DNA of 64,000 bases, from assembly GCF_000967195.1 (NCBI RefSeq), contig NZ_KQ033871.1, forward strand, positions 1-64,000, written 5' to 3'. The stretch's first letter is position 1. Each line of letters begins with the position of its first letter. This DNA is from Lactobacillus kullabergensis (GTDB taxonomy: Bacteria; Bacillota; Bacilli; Lactobacillales; Lactobacillaceae). The position numbers and the translations under genes were made by a program. Below are positions 52,180-61,520 of this stretch, piece after piece. The notes beneath the pieces are model-generated. The model was not told the origin of the DNA and did not search any database. It saw only the letters and a list, made by a program, of their open reading frames with translations.

Positions 52180-53118
52180 ATGGCAGCTGTTAAACTTGAA
52201 CAATATCTAGCCAGCATTTTGGATTCGGCTCAGTCTGATACCAATGAGCTGAGAATCAAACCAAGAAATAATAATTTTGATTTATTCAGAACATTTTTGG
52301 AAAATCGCAATACTGGGGTTCATCGTTATCAAACCACAGCTTCAACTATTTTATATGAAGCTCGGGGTTCGGTAAAAGCCAGAATTAATGATCAGGATTT
52401 TTTGCTTAAAGCTGGCAATATCGTGTTTTTACAGAGAAAAAGTAATTATGAAATATTGCAGCAGGGCGAAAATGATATATTAGTTAAGCTGGAATTCGAC
52501 CGTAATTTTAAGATGCTGGATTTTCTCGGAAACTATTCTGTCATGGATTCACGTGAAAAAAGGGTGTTTAAGGCAATCACTGACGCTTATAATCAAAGAC
52601 GCTTATTATTTTTGAATAGTACATCACTGTCTAAATCTGCAAATGCACTAAAAAAGGTAATTGATGAATATCTTAATCAGGATCTTTACACTCGTCAGGT
52701 AATTTTGGCAGAGTTAAACTTGCTATTAATTGCTGCAGTTAGAAATCAAGATTTAGCGACAGCACCTGTGACTGATCACCAATTTGTTCAGACTGATTTA
52801 GAAAATTATATTGATGCGCATTTTACTGACATAACGCTTAATGAAGCAGCCAAACATTTTGGTTTCAATCCTAATTATTTTTCAAGTTTGGTTAAACAAA
52901 AAACTGGTAAAAGCTTCGTAGAGCATGTTGATGAAAGGCGTATGCAAGAGGCGCGCAATTTGCTTGCACGACCAGATATTTCCGTAAAAGAAATAATTGC
53001 ACGGGTAGGTTATAGTGGCAAGTCCTTCTTTTATAAAAAATTCAGTGAATATTATCATGAAACGCCAGTCCAAATGCGGGCCGAATTATTTAGACAGGCA
53101 AACATCAACTTAAAATAA
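52180..53118 (+). CDS. AraC-family transcriptional regulator
   Basis: 312 residues. The N-terminal half (about 1-150) is cupin-like, suited to bind a small effector. The C-terminal double helix-turn-helix covers about 210-305: LNEAAKHFGFNPNYFSSLVKQKTGKSF and VKEIIARVGYSGKSFFYKKFSEYYHETP. It stands alone between the riboswitch region and htpX, so its target is not clear. AAGGTG precedes the ATG. Carbohydrate or surface gene control is possible but unproven. Confidence 0.88.
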   Translation: MAAVKLEQYLASILDSAQSDTNELRIKPRNNNFDLFRTFLENRNTGVHRYQTTASTILYEARGSVKARINDQDFLLKAGNIVFLQRKSNYEILQQGENDILVKLEFDRNFKMLDFLGNYSVMDSREKRVFKAITDAYNQRRLLFLNSTSLSKSANALKKVIDEYLNQDLYTRQVILAELNLLLIAAVRNQDLATAPVTDHQFVQTDLENYIDAHFTDITLNEAAKHFGFNPNYFSSLVKQKTGKSFVEHVDERRMQEARNLLARPDISVKEIIARVGYSGKSFFYKKFSEYYHETPVQMRAELFRQANINLK

Positions 53119-53147
53119 AAGGCAACCTTGACTAAAAAGGTTACCTT
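53119..53147. terminator. Bidirectional terminator between the AraC gene and htpX
   Basis: AAGGcAACCTT and AAGGTTaCCTT arms with a short loop and A/T flanks between convergent genes. Confidence 0.7.
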
Positions 53148-53152
53148 ATTTA

Positions 53153-54049
53153 TTACATTTTTTCTAAGCGGTTGATCCTGTCGGCTGTTGGCGGATGACT
53201 GTCAAATAAGTGAGCAAAACTGCGCTTTTTACGTACAGGATCTTCAATATACATGCCGGCACTGCTAGGGTCGGCTTTCTTCATTGGCTCGGAACCGTCA
53301 ATCTTTTCTAAAGCAGAAATCAGTCCTTGCGGGTTGCGAGTTAATTCTACTGAAGAGGCATCAGCCAGATATTCACGATTTCGCGATAATGCCATTTGCG
53401 CTAAACTGGCACAAATAGGACCCAGAATTAACACAAACACAATTGCCACAATCTTAAAAATGATAACAATAGTGCCACCATTGTCGTTATCGCTGTCGCG
53501 ATCATCATCAATCCACCAAATATAACGACTGGCAATACCTGATAAATAAGAAATGACACCAACTAATACTGCGGCAATAGTAGAAACTAAAATATCATAG
53601 TTTCTAATGTGCGAAATCTCATGACCTAAAACGCCTTCCAGTTCTTCGCGGCTCATCATGTCAAGTAAACCCTGAGTAACTGCCACAGCAGAGTGGTTGG
53701 GATCGCGTCCAGTCGCAAAAGCATTAGGACTAGGATCATCAATAATAAAAACTCGAGGCATTGGTACCCGACCGACCAGTGCCATATCTTGTACAACATG
53801 CCACAGTTCCGGATTATCTTGTTCATGGACTTCTTGAGCGTGGTTAAGACTCATAACCATATTAGCCGGGTTAGGCAAGACAATTAGCATGTAGATTAGA
53901 CTAAAAACCACAGCAATAATTAATCCTAAAACAGGACGATCACCAAAAAGATAACCCAGTCCTGCCCCTACAAGTGCCAAAATAATGACAAATAAGCCCA
54001 TAATCCCAACAGTTTTACGTTTATTGCTGGCAATTTGTTGAAATAACAT
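53153..54049 (-). CDS. htpX: HtpX-like membrane metalloprotease
   Basis: 298 residues. Two N-terminal membrane segments, the zinc-binding HEISH motif, two further membrane segments after it, and a later glutamate region (SRNREYLADASSVELT) of the M48 family are visible; the tail HLFDSHPPTADRI is typical. It removes damaged membrane proteins. It lies 17 bases after lemA, a conserved partner in many Firmicutes. Confidence 0.92.
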   Translation of the reverse strand: MLFQQIASNKRKTVGIMGLFVIILALVGAGLGYLFGDRPVLGLIIAVVFSLIYMLIVLPNPANMVMSLNHAQEVHEQDNPELWHVVQDMALVGRVPMPRVFIIDDPSPNAFATGRDPNHSAVAVTQGLLDMMSREELEGVLGHEISHIRNYDILVSTIAAVLVGVISYLSGIASRYIWWIDDDRDSDNDNGGTIVIIFKIVAIVFVLILGPICASLAQMALSRNREYLADASSVELTRNPQGLISALEKIDGSEPMKKADPSSAGMYIEDPVRKKRSFAHLFDSHPPTADRINRLEKM

Positions 54050-54066
54050 AAAAATTGACCTGGTAT

Positions 54067-54627
54067 TTAAAACTTAACTTTAGGTACTTCTTTTTCAGAT
54101 TCACTGGTTTGCAAATAGTCAACTTTCTTAAAACCGTGAATGTGAGCAACAATGTTAGATGGGAAAGTTAACAGCTTTTGGTCGTACAGTGCAGCAGATG
54201 AATTATAAAGTTGTCTCGAATAGGCAATTTTGTTTTCGGTGTTAGTTAATTCTTCTTGCAGTTTTAAGAAGTTTTGATTGGCTTTAAGGTCAGGATAGTT
54301 TTCTGATAAGGCAAAAATTGACTTCAGGGCATCAGAAATTTGATTAGAAACTTTTAAAGTTTGAGCGTGATCATCGCTGGGAATATTAGTTAACTGATTA
54401 CGCAATTGCACAACATTTTCCAGTGTTTCTTTTTCGTGTTTGGCATAGCCCTTAGTTGTTTCGACTAAGTTAGGAATCAAGTCGTTACGCCGCTTTAGTT
54501 GTACATCAATCTGACTCCAAGATTCATCGGTGTATACTTTGGCTTTTTGTAAACTGTTGTAAACTGTAATATAAAGTGCAATTAATAAAACAACAATAAT
54601 TACAATTACCCAAGTTAAACTGTTCAT
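54067..54627 (-). CDS. lemA: LemA family protein
   Basis: 186 residues. One N-terminal membrane segment (ITWVIVI-like, about 4-24) and a mostly helical domain with the family line QIDVQLKRRNDLIPNLVETTKGYAKHEKETLENV. Function is not settled; it acts at the membrane and usually with HtpX. GGAGGAA precedes the ATG. Confidence 0.92.
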   Translation of the reverse strand: MNSLTWVIVIIVVLLIALYITVYNSLQKAKVYTDESWSQIDVQLKRRNDLIPNLVETTKGYAKHEKETLENVVQLRNQLTNIPSDDHAQTLKVSNQISDALKSIFALSENYPDLKANQNFLKLQEELTNTENKIAYSRQLYNSSAALYDQKLLTFPSNIVAHIHGFKKVDYLQTSESEKEVPKVKF

Positions 54628-54736
54628 AGTATTCCTCCTTATATGTATCTCTTAATTATAACTGATTAAGGACCTTTTGAATATAAAAAAGAAGCTTATA
54701 CTATCTTTCATTAGCAAAGCTTTACTAAATTGTATC

Positions 54737-55837
54737 TTAAATTAATAAAAGTCCCCAGCCCACAACGGTTAAAACAATCAGACCAATAAACTGCATTACA
54801 GACCATTTCTTAAAAAATTCGCTTCTGGAAACTGTCGCATTTTGAGTAAAAGTTTTTAAGACCAGCATATTGGCCATTGAACCGATAGGAGAGCCAAAGC
54901 CGCCAATGTTAGAACCTAAAAATAACGCTTCAGCGTAAGGAGTAAACTTACCAACTAAAATAGTCGCAGGCACATTGCTGATAATCTGACTGGAGATAAT
55001 CGAAGTGAAGTAAGTTGAGCTTTCCGAATTAATCATCGTATGTATGATGCTGACAATCAGCGGGATCTGTTGAATATCACTAATGAAGATGAAGAAACAG
55101 GTAAAGGTTAATAGCAGAGCAAAATCTACTTTAAGCAAAATTCTGGGATTGATTAATAAGGCTAAGATAATTGCAACAATCATCGGAATTACCACATTAA
55201 TGACCTTAAATACACCTAGGAAAAATAATGCAAATACTGCCGTAGTAATGATTGTAGGTCTTAAACTGATATTGATCTGTTTAATATCTTGTCTGGGAAT
55301 TTTTTTACGAGGGATAAAGTAAAAAATAATAAACGTAATGAATAAAGCCATTAATAAATAGGGCAAAGACCAGGAGAAAAACTGCAGGGCATTAACAGAA
55401 TATTTACTGACCAAAAAGATATTATGGGGATTACCCCAAGGAGTAAAAGCAGCCCCAATATTTGCACCCATACCAATTAAAGTGACAGGTAAAATTTGTG
55501 GCAAGTTACATCTTTTGGCAATATTTAAATACAGGGGAATCAATGTAAGCGCTGTTATGTCATTGCCAAGAAACATCCCAGCAATAATCGCTAGAAGCGT
55601 AAACAAGATGTTTAATTTCTGCATATTGTCGGCAATACTGGTCAGTTTATACGCCAACACGTCCAGAACGTGCAAGTAAGCGTATATTTGAATAATGATT
55701 AGCATCGCGGCGACTGAAAAAATCGTATGTAAGTTGATATCCTCAAGCCGCGGTCTAGCAAAAAAAAGACTGATAATCGTTATTACAAAAGTAATCTGCA
55801 GGATTTTATCACTAAAAACCTTTTTCAAGACGGTCAT
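54737..55837 (-). CDS. ArsB/NhaD/CitMHS-superfamily ion permease
   Basis: 366 residues from the ATG with AAAGGGGAC in front; ten residues of upstream frame are not typical. About ten membrane segments, with NDITALTLIPLY, GANIGAAFTPWGNPHN and later SNVPATILVG and GGFGSPIGSMANML as pore-lining loops, form the ion-transporter fold. It may carry an anion such as arsenite, citrate or another dicarboxylate, or Na+. No partner gene fixes the substrate. Confidence 0.82.
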   Translation of the reverse strand: MTVLKKVFSDKILQITFVITIISLFFARPRLEDINLHTIFSVAAMLIIIQIYAYLHVLDVLAYKLTSIADNMQKLNILFTLLAIIAGMFLGNDITALTLIPLYLNIAKRCNLPQILPVTLIGMGANIGAAFTPWGNPHNIFLVSKYSVNALQFFSWSLPYLLMALFITFIIFYFIPRKKIPRQDIKQINISLRPTIITTAVFALFFLGVFKVINVVIPMIVAIILALLINPRILLKVDFALLLTFTCFFIFISDIQQIPLIVSIIHTMINSESSTYFTSIISSQIISNVPATILVGKFTPYAEALFLGSNIGGFGSPIGSMANMLVLKTFTQNATVSRSEFFKKWSVMQFIGLIVLTVVGWGLLLI

Positions 55838-56026
55838 AAAATGTCCCCTTTCACAAGTTATAATCATCTATAATCGCTATATACATTTTGACCTTTTTTT
55901 CTGTTATACGCAATAATAAATTTTTCATGGTGAAAAGCACTTTTACTATAAACATAATTTTTGACACTATAACTTAATATATCCTATACTGGAGAAAATT
56001 GCTAAGGATTAGGAGGAAATATTAAA

Positions 56027-56386
56027 ATGAGTAATTCCGAATCAGTTAAAATGAATGTTAAAGCAGGTGCAGCTGAGAAAATCAAGAAAAGTGTGAAAGA
56101 CGGACAAGTTGTTTTGCTTTCATTAAATGACGGTTCCAACAAATATTCTAACATTGCCGGTAGCTGTGCTGCCGGGACTCGTTTTCAATTTGTAGTCTTG
56201 GATCAGCAAGACCCAGACTTTTCACTTAAAGTTGAAAATAATATTGGCTTAAATTTATACACCAGTCCTGCAGAAATGCAATATTTAGGCAACGATTTGG
56301 TAGTAGATGAAAAGAATGCGGCCATTAGTTTAGCCGATGACAGTGGCGTAATTGATGCTGCCATGACAGTTAGTGAAAATAATTAG
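56027..56386 (+). CDS. HesB/IscA-like protein without the cysteine triad
   Basis: 119 residues with the fold pattern of lactobacillus HesB-like proteins annotated as iron-sulfur biosynthesis family (VKAGAAEKIKK, FVVLDQQDPDF, LYTSPAEMQYL, and an extended C-terminus). Only one cysteine is present (GSCAAG), so the CXnCGC metal site of IscA is lost, and an iron-sulfur carrier role is doubtful. AGGAGG precedes the ATG. It stands alone with a hairpin behind it. Confidence 0.7.
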   Translation: MSNSESVKMNVKAGAAEKIKKSVKDGQVVLLSLNDGSNKYSNIAGSCAAGTRFQFVVLDQQDPDFSLKVENNIGLNLYTSPAEMQYLGNDLVVDEKNAAISLADDSGVIDAAMTVSENN

Positions 56387-56429
56387 TGTATTTAACTAAT
56401 AATATGTACTCAAAAATCACTTTATTTTT

Positions 56430-56459
56430 AGCGTTCCAAAATGGAGCGCTTTTTATTTT
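56430..56459 (+). terminator. Terminator after the HesB-like gene
   Basis: AGCGtTCCA and TGGAgCGCT arms around AAA, followed by six T. Confidence 0.85.
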
Positions 56460-56564
56460 AAATGGTAAAACAGAACGGTTCAGTATGAGCGAATCTTGCT
56501 TCAAAAAGTCCTAAGTGTTAAACTATATAAGATTTTCGAAAATCTTGAAAGGAAGTATAGTACT

Positions 56565-56705
56565 ATGCGTAAAGGTGAAAATTACAACACTGGTTGTGAA
56601 CCAAACCAAAGACCTAAGAACAAGAAGAACGGCAAGAAACGTGTTGCGCACGTGGCAGCAGTTGTTGCTTTCTTGAACAAGGCCAAAGCAGACGAAAATA
56701 AATAG
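56565..56705 (+). CDS. Small basic protein, unknown function
   Basis: 46 residues from the ATG at 56565, which has GAAAGGAAG in front; the upstream frame (about 23 residues) looks non-coding. The protein is Lys/Asn-rich in its first half (RPKNKKNGKKR) and turns into an amphipathic Ala/Val helix (VAHVAAVVAFLNKAKADE). A terminator follows. I do not recognise the family; it could be a nucleic-acid- or ribosome-associated small protein. Confidence 0.6.
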   Translation: MRKGENYNTGCEPNQRPKNKKNGKKRVAHVAAVVAFLNKAKADENK

Positions 56706-56725
56706 TTTGTTTTTAAATAAGACTA

Positions 56726-56758
56726 AAAGGTGGATGAAACTTTCGTCCGCCTTTTTTT
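56726..56758 (+). terminator. Terminator after the small basic protein gene
   Basis: AAAGGtGGA and TCCgCCTTT arms around an 11-base loop, followed by a T run. Confidence 0.8.
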
Positions 56759-56825
56759 ATTGCTCTAAATTGAGTAGAATTAGATTAATGATACATACAT
56801 TTTGCTCTAAGGAGAAAGCTTAAAA

Positions 56826-57743
56826 GTGAAGTTTCAATGCAGTGCGTGTGGATTGCGCATAAATGCCAAACATTTTAAACAAACGGGTCTGATTAATCCT
56901 AAACTGACTAGTATTTGCGATCTATGCATTCAAAGAGGAGAAAAGCCGGAAGACTTTGCCAATGTTGCGGTTAAAGTTTTTGCGCAATGCTTATTGTTTA
57001 CTTTTGTAGGAAAAGGTGAAGTCGCAGATAATTCAACATTTTTGGTTGCTAAAAATGACATGCGTAAGCGTTATGAGGCTTTTATTCAGGATTATGATGG
57101 CAATGAATTAGCCCAGCAACAACTATCAGCACATGATTTTAATCAGGCAGTAATTGACAGCGAGACAGGTCAAACTGACTTTGTACCCAGCAGCGAATTT
57201 ACTTTTGCCGAAAATCTAAGTAAATTAGGCTTAAACGTCGACTTTAAGCTCAATGAAGTGGATTATATTGACCGTGAGCGTATTCGGGCCAAGTACCATT
57301 ACCGCTGCCAATATTGCGGCAGGCGCGGCCGCAGCGTTGATCACAAAGATCCGGTTTCACTGTCACATAATAATGATTTTGACAACCTGATTTTATCTTG
57401 CACGGAATGCAACCGTATTAAGTCCAACATGCCGTATAAATTGTTTGTCAGTTTGAATAATGAAATTCCTGAAGTTAACCAAAAACTGGTCAAATATGAA
57501 GACGCTCTTGCTACATTGAAGGGTGAATTTGAGGAAAGACGACGCGAATTAGCCGCTAAAATGCACCTGAAGGGCGTTGTTAATGATCCTGAACTTGACC
57601 AGATCCGTAAGCAAAACAAAAAATTGCAGGATGCAATTGATAGCTTGGAGAGCGATTATTCTGACTTGCGTTCTTTACGCGAGCAGCATTTTATGACTGG
57701 CTGGAAACTAGCGCAAGTAAACGCAAAAGAAGATATTATTTAA
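56826..57743 (+). CDS. HNH endonuclease-like protein with zinc-ribbon and coiled coil
   Basis: 305 residues from a GTG (AAGGAG lies upstream). The N-terminus has CSACG and CDLC, a zinc-ribbon pair. An HNH nuclease domain lies at about 155-205: CQYCGRRGRSVDHKDP with the D172-H173 pair, then CTECNRIKSN, giving four zinc-binding cysteines (161, 164, 192, 195). Residues about 215-290 are charged and heptad-like, probably coiled coil. It may cut or bind nucleic acid; defence or repair are possible, but no partner gene is present. Confidence 0.78.
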   Translation: MKFQCSACGLRINAKHFKQTGLINPKLTSICDLCIQRGEKPEDFANVAVKVFAQCLLFTFVGKGEVADNSTFLVAKNDMRKRYEAFIQDYDGNELAQQQLSAHDFNQAVIDSETGQTDFVPSSEFTFAENLSKLGLNVDFKLNEVDYIDRERIRAKYHYRCQYCGRRGRSVDHKDPVSLSHNNDFDNLILSCTECNRIKSNMPYKLFVSLNNEIPEVNQKLVKYEDALATLKGEFEERRRELAAKMHLKGVVNDPELDQIRKQNKKLQDAIDSLESDYSDLRSLREQHFMTGWKLAQVNAKEDII

Positions 57744-57790
57744 TTTTTAAAAGGCTTACAATGAAATTAAGAGGAAAAGGAGGTCAGAAA

Positions 57791-59749
57791 ATGAAGTTAA
57801 CTAAATTCAAGCAAAATATTTTAGCAAAAATGGGTATCAGTATGGCTGCCATAGTCTTGGGCATGATGAGTGGCGCTAATCTGGTCCAGAATGTTTTGGC
57901 AGCTTCTGTTGCACCTGCTGCTAACGATCAAACTGCAAAAACAACACCAACTGCAACCAGTACTAGCAATAATCAGCTAGGCTTTTGGACTGGCACAGAT
58001 GGCAGCTGCACGTGGCAATATGATGTCCTTACTAATACGCTGACTATTAGTGGTGCTAAAGGAGCACAACTGTCAAGTACACCTTTTACCAAAGAATTCA
58101 AATGGGCTGGAAGTATTGAGCATATCGTTTTTGAAAATCCGTTTAAGTTACCTGTAAATTCAAAAGAAAAATTTGCCAATTTGAGATATTTGTCTGATAT
58201 TAAGGGCTTAGAGAACGCTGATACCAGAGATGTAACCGATATGTCTGGTTTATTTGCCAGTGATACAAAACTTACTAGTTTAGATATTAGTAATTTTAAT
58301 ACTGATAAAGTTACAGATATGAGTAACATGTTCTTTAAATTAGGTATGGATAATGCTACTGCTACAGCAATAGATTTGAGTAAATTGAATACCGCAAATG
58401 TAACCACTATGAACAGCATGTTTGCGGCGGCCAATTTTAAAAAGCTGGATTTAAAAAACTTTAATACTAGCAAAGTAACCGATATGGCAAATATGTTTTC
58501 CAGTACCAAGGCAGAAACGATTAATGTAGATAGCTTTGATACCAGTAAAGTACAAAATATGAGCGGAATGTTCGATAATTGCATGATTAAACAGCTCGAC
58601 TGCTCAGGCTTTAATACCAAAAACGTAACGGACATGAGCAGCATGTTTTCTCATAGTAAGAACATAACAACTCTAAACTTGAACAATTTTAATACTAGCA
58701 ATGTCCAAAATATGAAAACTATGTTTTTTGGGGATTCAAATCTGACCAGTTTGGATTTGAGTAATTTTGATACTAGTAAAGTAACTAATATGTCAGGCAT
58801 GTTTTCAAACGATACAGCATTAAAACAACTTAATTTAACGGGTTGGGATACTGCCAATGTTACTGATATGAGCACTATGTTTGCACGATTAAAAAATATG
58901 GTTAGCTTGGATATTAAGCACTTTAATACCAGCAAGGTAACTGATATGTTTGGCATGTTTGAGGGTGCTGAAAATTTAATTGATTTTGATATTAGTAATT
59001 TTGATACCAGCAAGGTCACTAGCACCAGCTATATGTTTTCTGGTATGAAAAAAATTACCAGCTTAGATTTAAGCCATTTTAATACTAAGTCCAATAAAAA
59101 TTTGTCTGAAATGTTTAGTGATGATGACAACTTAAAGACGGTTAATTTGAAAGGCTGGAATACCAAACGGGTCAGGAGTATGAGTCGCATGTTTAAAAAC
59201 GACCCGCAGCTGGTCAATATTAATTTAAGTCATCTTAAAACTAATAGTCTCACTGAAGCTTATGAGATGTTTAAAAATGATCGGAGTCTCAAAACTGTTG
59301 ATTTACATAATTGGAACACCCGTAAATTAACTGAAGTAAGTGAGATGTTTGCTCAATGTCCTAATCTGACTAAAGTTAATTTACATGGCTGGCACATGCC
59401 TAAACTGATTGATGCGACTGATATGTTTATGCAGGACAAGAAATTAGCAGGGGTTGATCTGACTAATTTTAATATTCATAACAGCAGGATTTTAAATCAG
59501 GCAGGCAATCCTAAAGGATTTGCTGTGAAGCTGGGCCACTACCGTTTGCGTAAAAGTTCAGGTGTAGGTCAAGGATTTAAGCACATTCAAGCTGTAGGCA
59601 AAGGAACAATTAGAAAACCTAAAGGCAAAAAATATACTGCAAAGCAGTTATTTAAGCTATATAATCACTCTGCCAAAAAGAGTCCTAGAGAAACCTATGT
59701 CATGTATAACGGTAAAAAACCACAGTTACCAAAATCATTTCATTTTTGA
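57791..59749 (+). CDS. BspA-like leucine-rich repeat surface protein (DUF285)
   Basis: 652 residues from the ATG at 57791, with AAAAGGAGG in front; the ATG 30 bases earlier would add an unusual tail. A signal peptide ends near VLAAS (about 37). Then come roughly 15 DUF285 repeats of 25-29 residues with the core LDLSNFDTSKVTNMSGMF. The end is a basic, repeat-free block (RLRKSSGVGQGFKHI, GTIRKPKGKKYT, KLYNHSAKKSP) shared with the second LRR protein. No LPXTG motif is seen; the basic block may bind the wall. A role in adhesion is likely. Confidence 0.88.
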   Translation: MKLTKFKQNILAKMGISMAAIVLGMMSGANLVQNVLAASVAPAANDQTAKTTPTATSTSNNQLGFWTGTDGSCTWQYDVLTNTLTISGAKGAQLSSTPFTKEFKWAGSIEHIVFENPFKLPVNSKEKFANLRYLSDIKGLENADTRDVTDMSGLFASDTKLTSLDISNFNTDKVTDMSNMFFKLGMDNATATAIDLSKLNTANVTTMNSMFAAANFKKLDLKNFNTSKVTDMANMFSSTKAETINVDSFDTSKVQNMSGMFDNCMIKQLDCSGFNTKNVTDMSSMFSHSKNITTLNLNNFNTSNVQNMKTMFFGDSNLTSLDLSNFDTSKVTNMSGMFSNDTALKQLNLTGWDTANVTDMSTMFARLKNMVSLDIKHFNTSKVTDMFGMFEGAENLIDFDISNFDTSKVTSTSYMFSGMKKITSLDLSHFNTKSNKNLSEMFSDDDNLKTVNLKGWNTKRVRSMSRMFKNDPQLVNINLSHLKTNSLTEAYEMFKNDRSLKTVDLHNWNTRKLTEVSEMFAQCPNLTKVNLHGWHMPKLIDATDMFMQDKKLAGVDLTNFNIHNSRILNQAGNPKGFAVKLGHYRLRKSSGVGQGFKHIQAVGKGTIRKPKGKKYTAKQLFKLYNHSAKKSPRETYVMYNGKKPQLPKSFHF

Positions 59750-59762
59750 TTTTTAGTAAAAT

Positions 59763-59797
59763 AAAAGGATTAGCTCATTTCAGAACTAATCCTTTTT
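59763..59797. terminator. Bidirectional terminator between LRR protein 1 and SLAP protein 1
   Basis: AAAAGGATTAG pairs with CTAATCCTTTTT around a 12-base loop between the convergent genes. Confidence 0.85.
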
Positions 59798-59818
59798 AGT
59801 TTGTCTTTTTAGTAAACT

Positions 59819-61342
59819 TTAGGCAAATTCAGGGAAGTTTAAAGTTTTTATCTGTGTTTTAGTGGTTTTTAACAGCCAGATAGCCTGATCTACTTGTGCC
59901 AGCGTCGCTTTGCTCGACCGTAAGACAACAGCAGCATTAGCTAAAGCATAGTCATAGCTCTGCATAAGTGCATCATAATGGACACTCTCGTTAATAGTTT
60001 GCTGTCCAGAGTCAAAGTCTTTCTGGAGCTTCACTTTATCGCTGTCGGTTGCTACTTTTTGTTTCTGCTCAGCTGCTAACGAAGTGTTTACAGGAGAAAG
60101 TTTTATGCCCCAGCTAAATTTCACATCACTTGCTTTAACGAAACTGTTAGCTGCTATTATTTTTTCACTGGTGGTTAGAGTGATTGGACCATATTTTTTG
60201 TCAGTCGCTGGAGCCTTTAGTTGCGTGCCATCATTATTGATAAGGGCTTTTCTGTCTAAATTGTTACTCAGAAGGTGATAATACAACTCAGCTTTGTTTG
60301 TAGCCGCATTCCAAATATAGAATAAGCCGTCAACATTAAAATCAGACTGCTTTGCAGTATTAAAACTAATCCCAACGGGTTTTCCTGTGGCGTCATAGAG
60401 CTTAACGTTTGCAGTAGTCTTTGCAGTAACAAAACTATAGGTTAAATCAGAGTAGTCGGTAGTTGGTAAGTAATTTCTCAGGTTGATACAGTTTTCATCT
60501 ATGTATTCATCATGATGATTATGCAGGCGGAAAATATAGCCTTCAAAATCTTCTGCCCAAGGTTCAACAGCCAAATCAACTTTTATTTTCTGCCCCTTTT
60601 TTAAAATATGTTTGGTTTTCATTTCGTTTAAAGTCTGAGTAGCTGTCTTTTTGAGAACGATGGCCGTTGTAACCCCATTGTAAGTTAGAGGATAACCATC
60701 TAAACTTGCAACATTATAGGCTTTGACATAGCGATTTTTACCAATGGCATAATAGTTTTTCCCTTTAATTTTTGTGAGTGGCAGATAGAAAATATGCTCA
60801 TTGTTATCTGAGTTAAAGTATTTACTATAATAGTATTTCGGTTTTGCTTTAACTTGCTTAACTTTGCCTTGATATTTAACGATAGCTCGCTTAGGTAAAG
60901 TGTGACCAGTCTTGTTACCTGCTTTAGTATAAACGGCTGATTTCTGTAATAAAACCAATTTGCCCTTTTTGCTGTTCTTACCGTTAACTTCCATGACATC
61001 TGCGGCATTAATGTAGCAACCTTTACCAATATTATAGAATTTTTGCCCTTTAATTATTTTGGTGCCGTAGTATTTCATAACATCTGCATTAAAGCTATAG
61101 ATATACTTATAACCACTGGCATCATCTTGAGCATAGGGCAGATATTTGTTCTTGTTTTTAATTTTATGCCCATATTTATTATAAAGATGGGCACCATAGA
61201 TTAAAGTGATTTTACCCTTTGCGGTCTTTTTACTGCTTTTGGCAGCTGCAACCGTTTGTATTTGATTGCAATTTACTAAAAAAGGTGTGACGACCAATGC
61301 CAAAGCCGTGATCGCCAAACAGATTTTTTTGGTTAATTTCAT
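59819..61342 (-). CDS. Secreted SLAP-domain protein
   Basis: 507 residues. The signal peptide (KKICLAITALALVVTPFLVNCNQIQTVAAA) is followed by SLAP segments in the first 210 residues: YGAHLYNKYGHKI, FYNIGKGCYINAADV and YYAIGKNRYVKAYNV, the wall-anchoring S-layer type repeats. A middle part of unknown fold (about 230-430) and a helical tail end the protein. It converges with the LRR gene to its left; its partial homologue follows at the end of the window. It should be held at the cell surface. Confidence 0.85.
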   Translation of the reverse strand: MKLTKKICLAITALALVVTPFLVNCNQIQTVAAAKSSKKTAKGKITLIYGAHLYNKYGHKIKNKNKYLPYAQDDASGYKYIYSFNADVMKYYGTKIIKGQKFYNIGKGCYINAADVMEVNGKNSKKGKLVLLQKSAVYTKAGNKTGHTLPKRAIVKYQGKVKQVKAKPKYYYSKYFNSDNNEHIFYLPLTKIKGKNYYAIGKNRYVKAYNVASLDGYPLTYNGVTTAIVLKKTATQTLNEMKTKHILKKGQKIKVDLAVEPWAEDFEGYIFRLHNHHDEYIDENCINLRNYLPTTDYSDLTYSFVTAKTTANVKLYDATGKPVGISFNTAKQSDFNVDGLFYIWNAATNKAELYYHLLSNNLDRKALINNDGTQLKAPATDKKYGPITLTTSEKIIAANSFVKASDVKFSWGIKLSPVNTSLAAEQKQKVATDSDKVKLQKDFDSGQQTINESVHYDALMQSYDYALANAAVVLRSSKATLAQVDQAIWLLKTTKTQIKTLNFPEFA

Positions 61343-61520
61343 GATTTACCTCCTTACTAATCCTTTCTACTAAATTTATTATAACCTAATATAGATGCAG
61401 CAATACATGTCTTACAGTAAAAGAATAACAGGCTGACAAAGTTTAACTTAAGTTTCAAATCATTAATAAGTTTTAAGCAAAAAACCCGTATAATTAGGGT
61501 AAGAGAAAAGAGGTATCAAG

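Noticed and set aside
57973-59217. Long minus-strand open frames across the LRR repeats
   Set aside because: They mirror the DUF285 repeat codons and have repetitive Leu/Val-rich products; they are produced by the repeat pattern and have no start signals.
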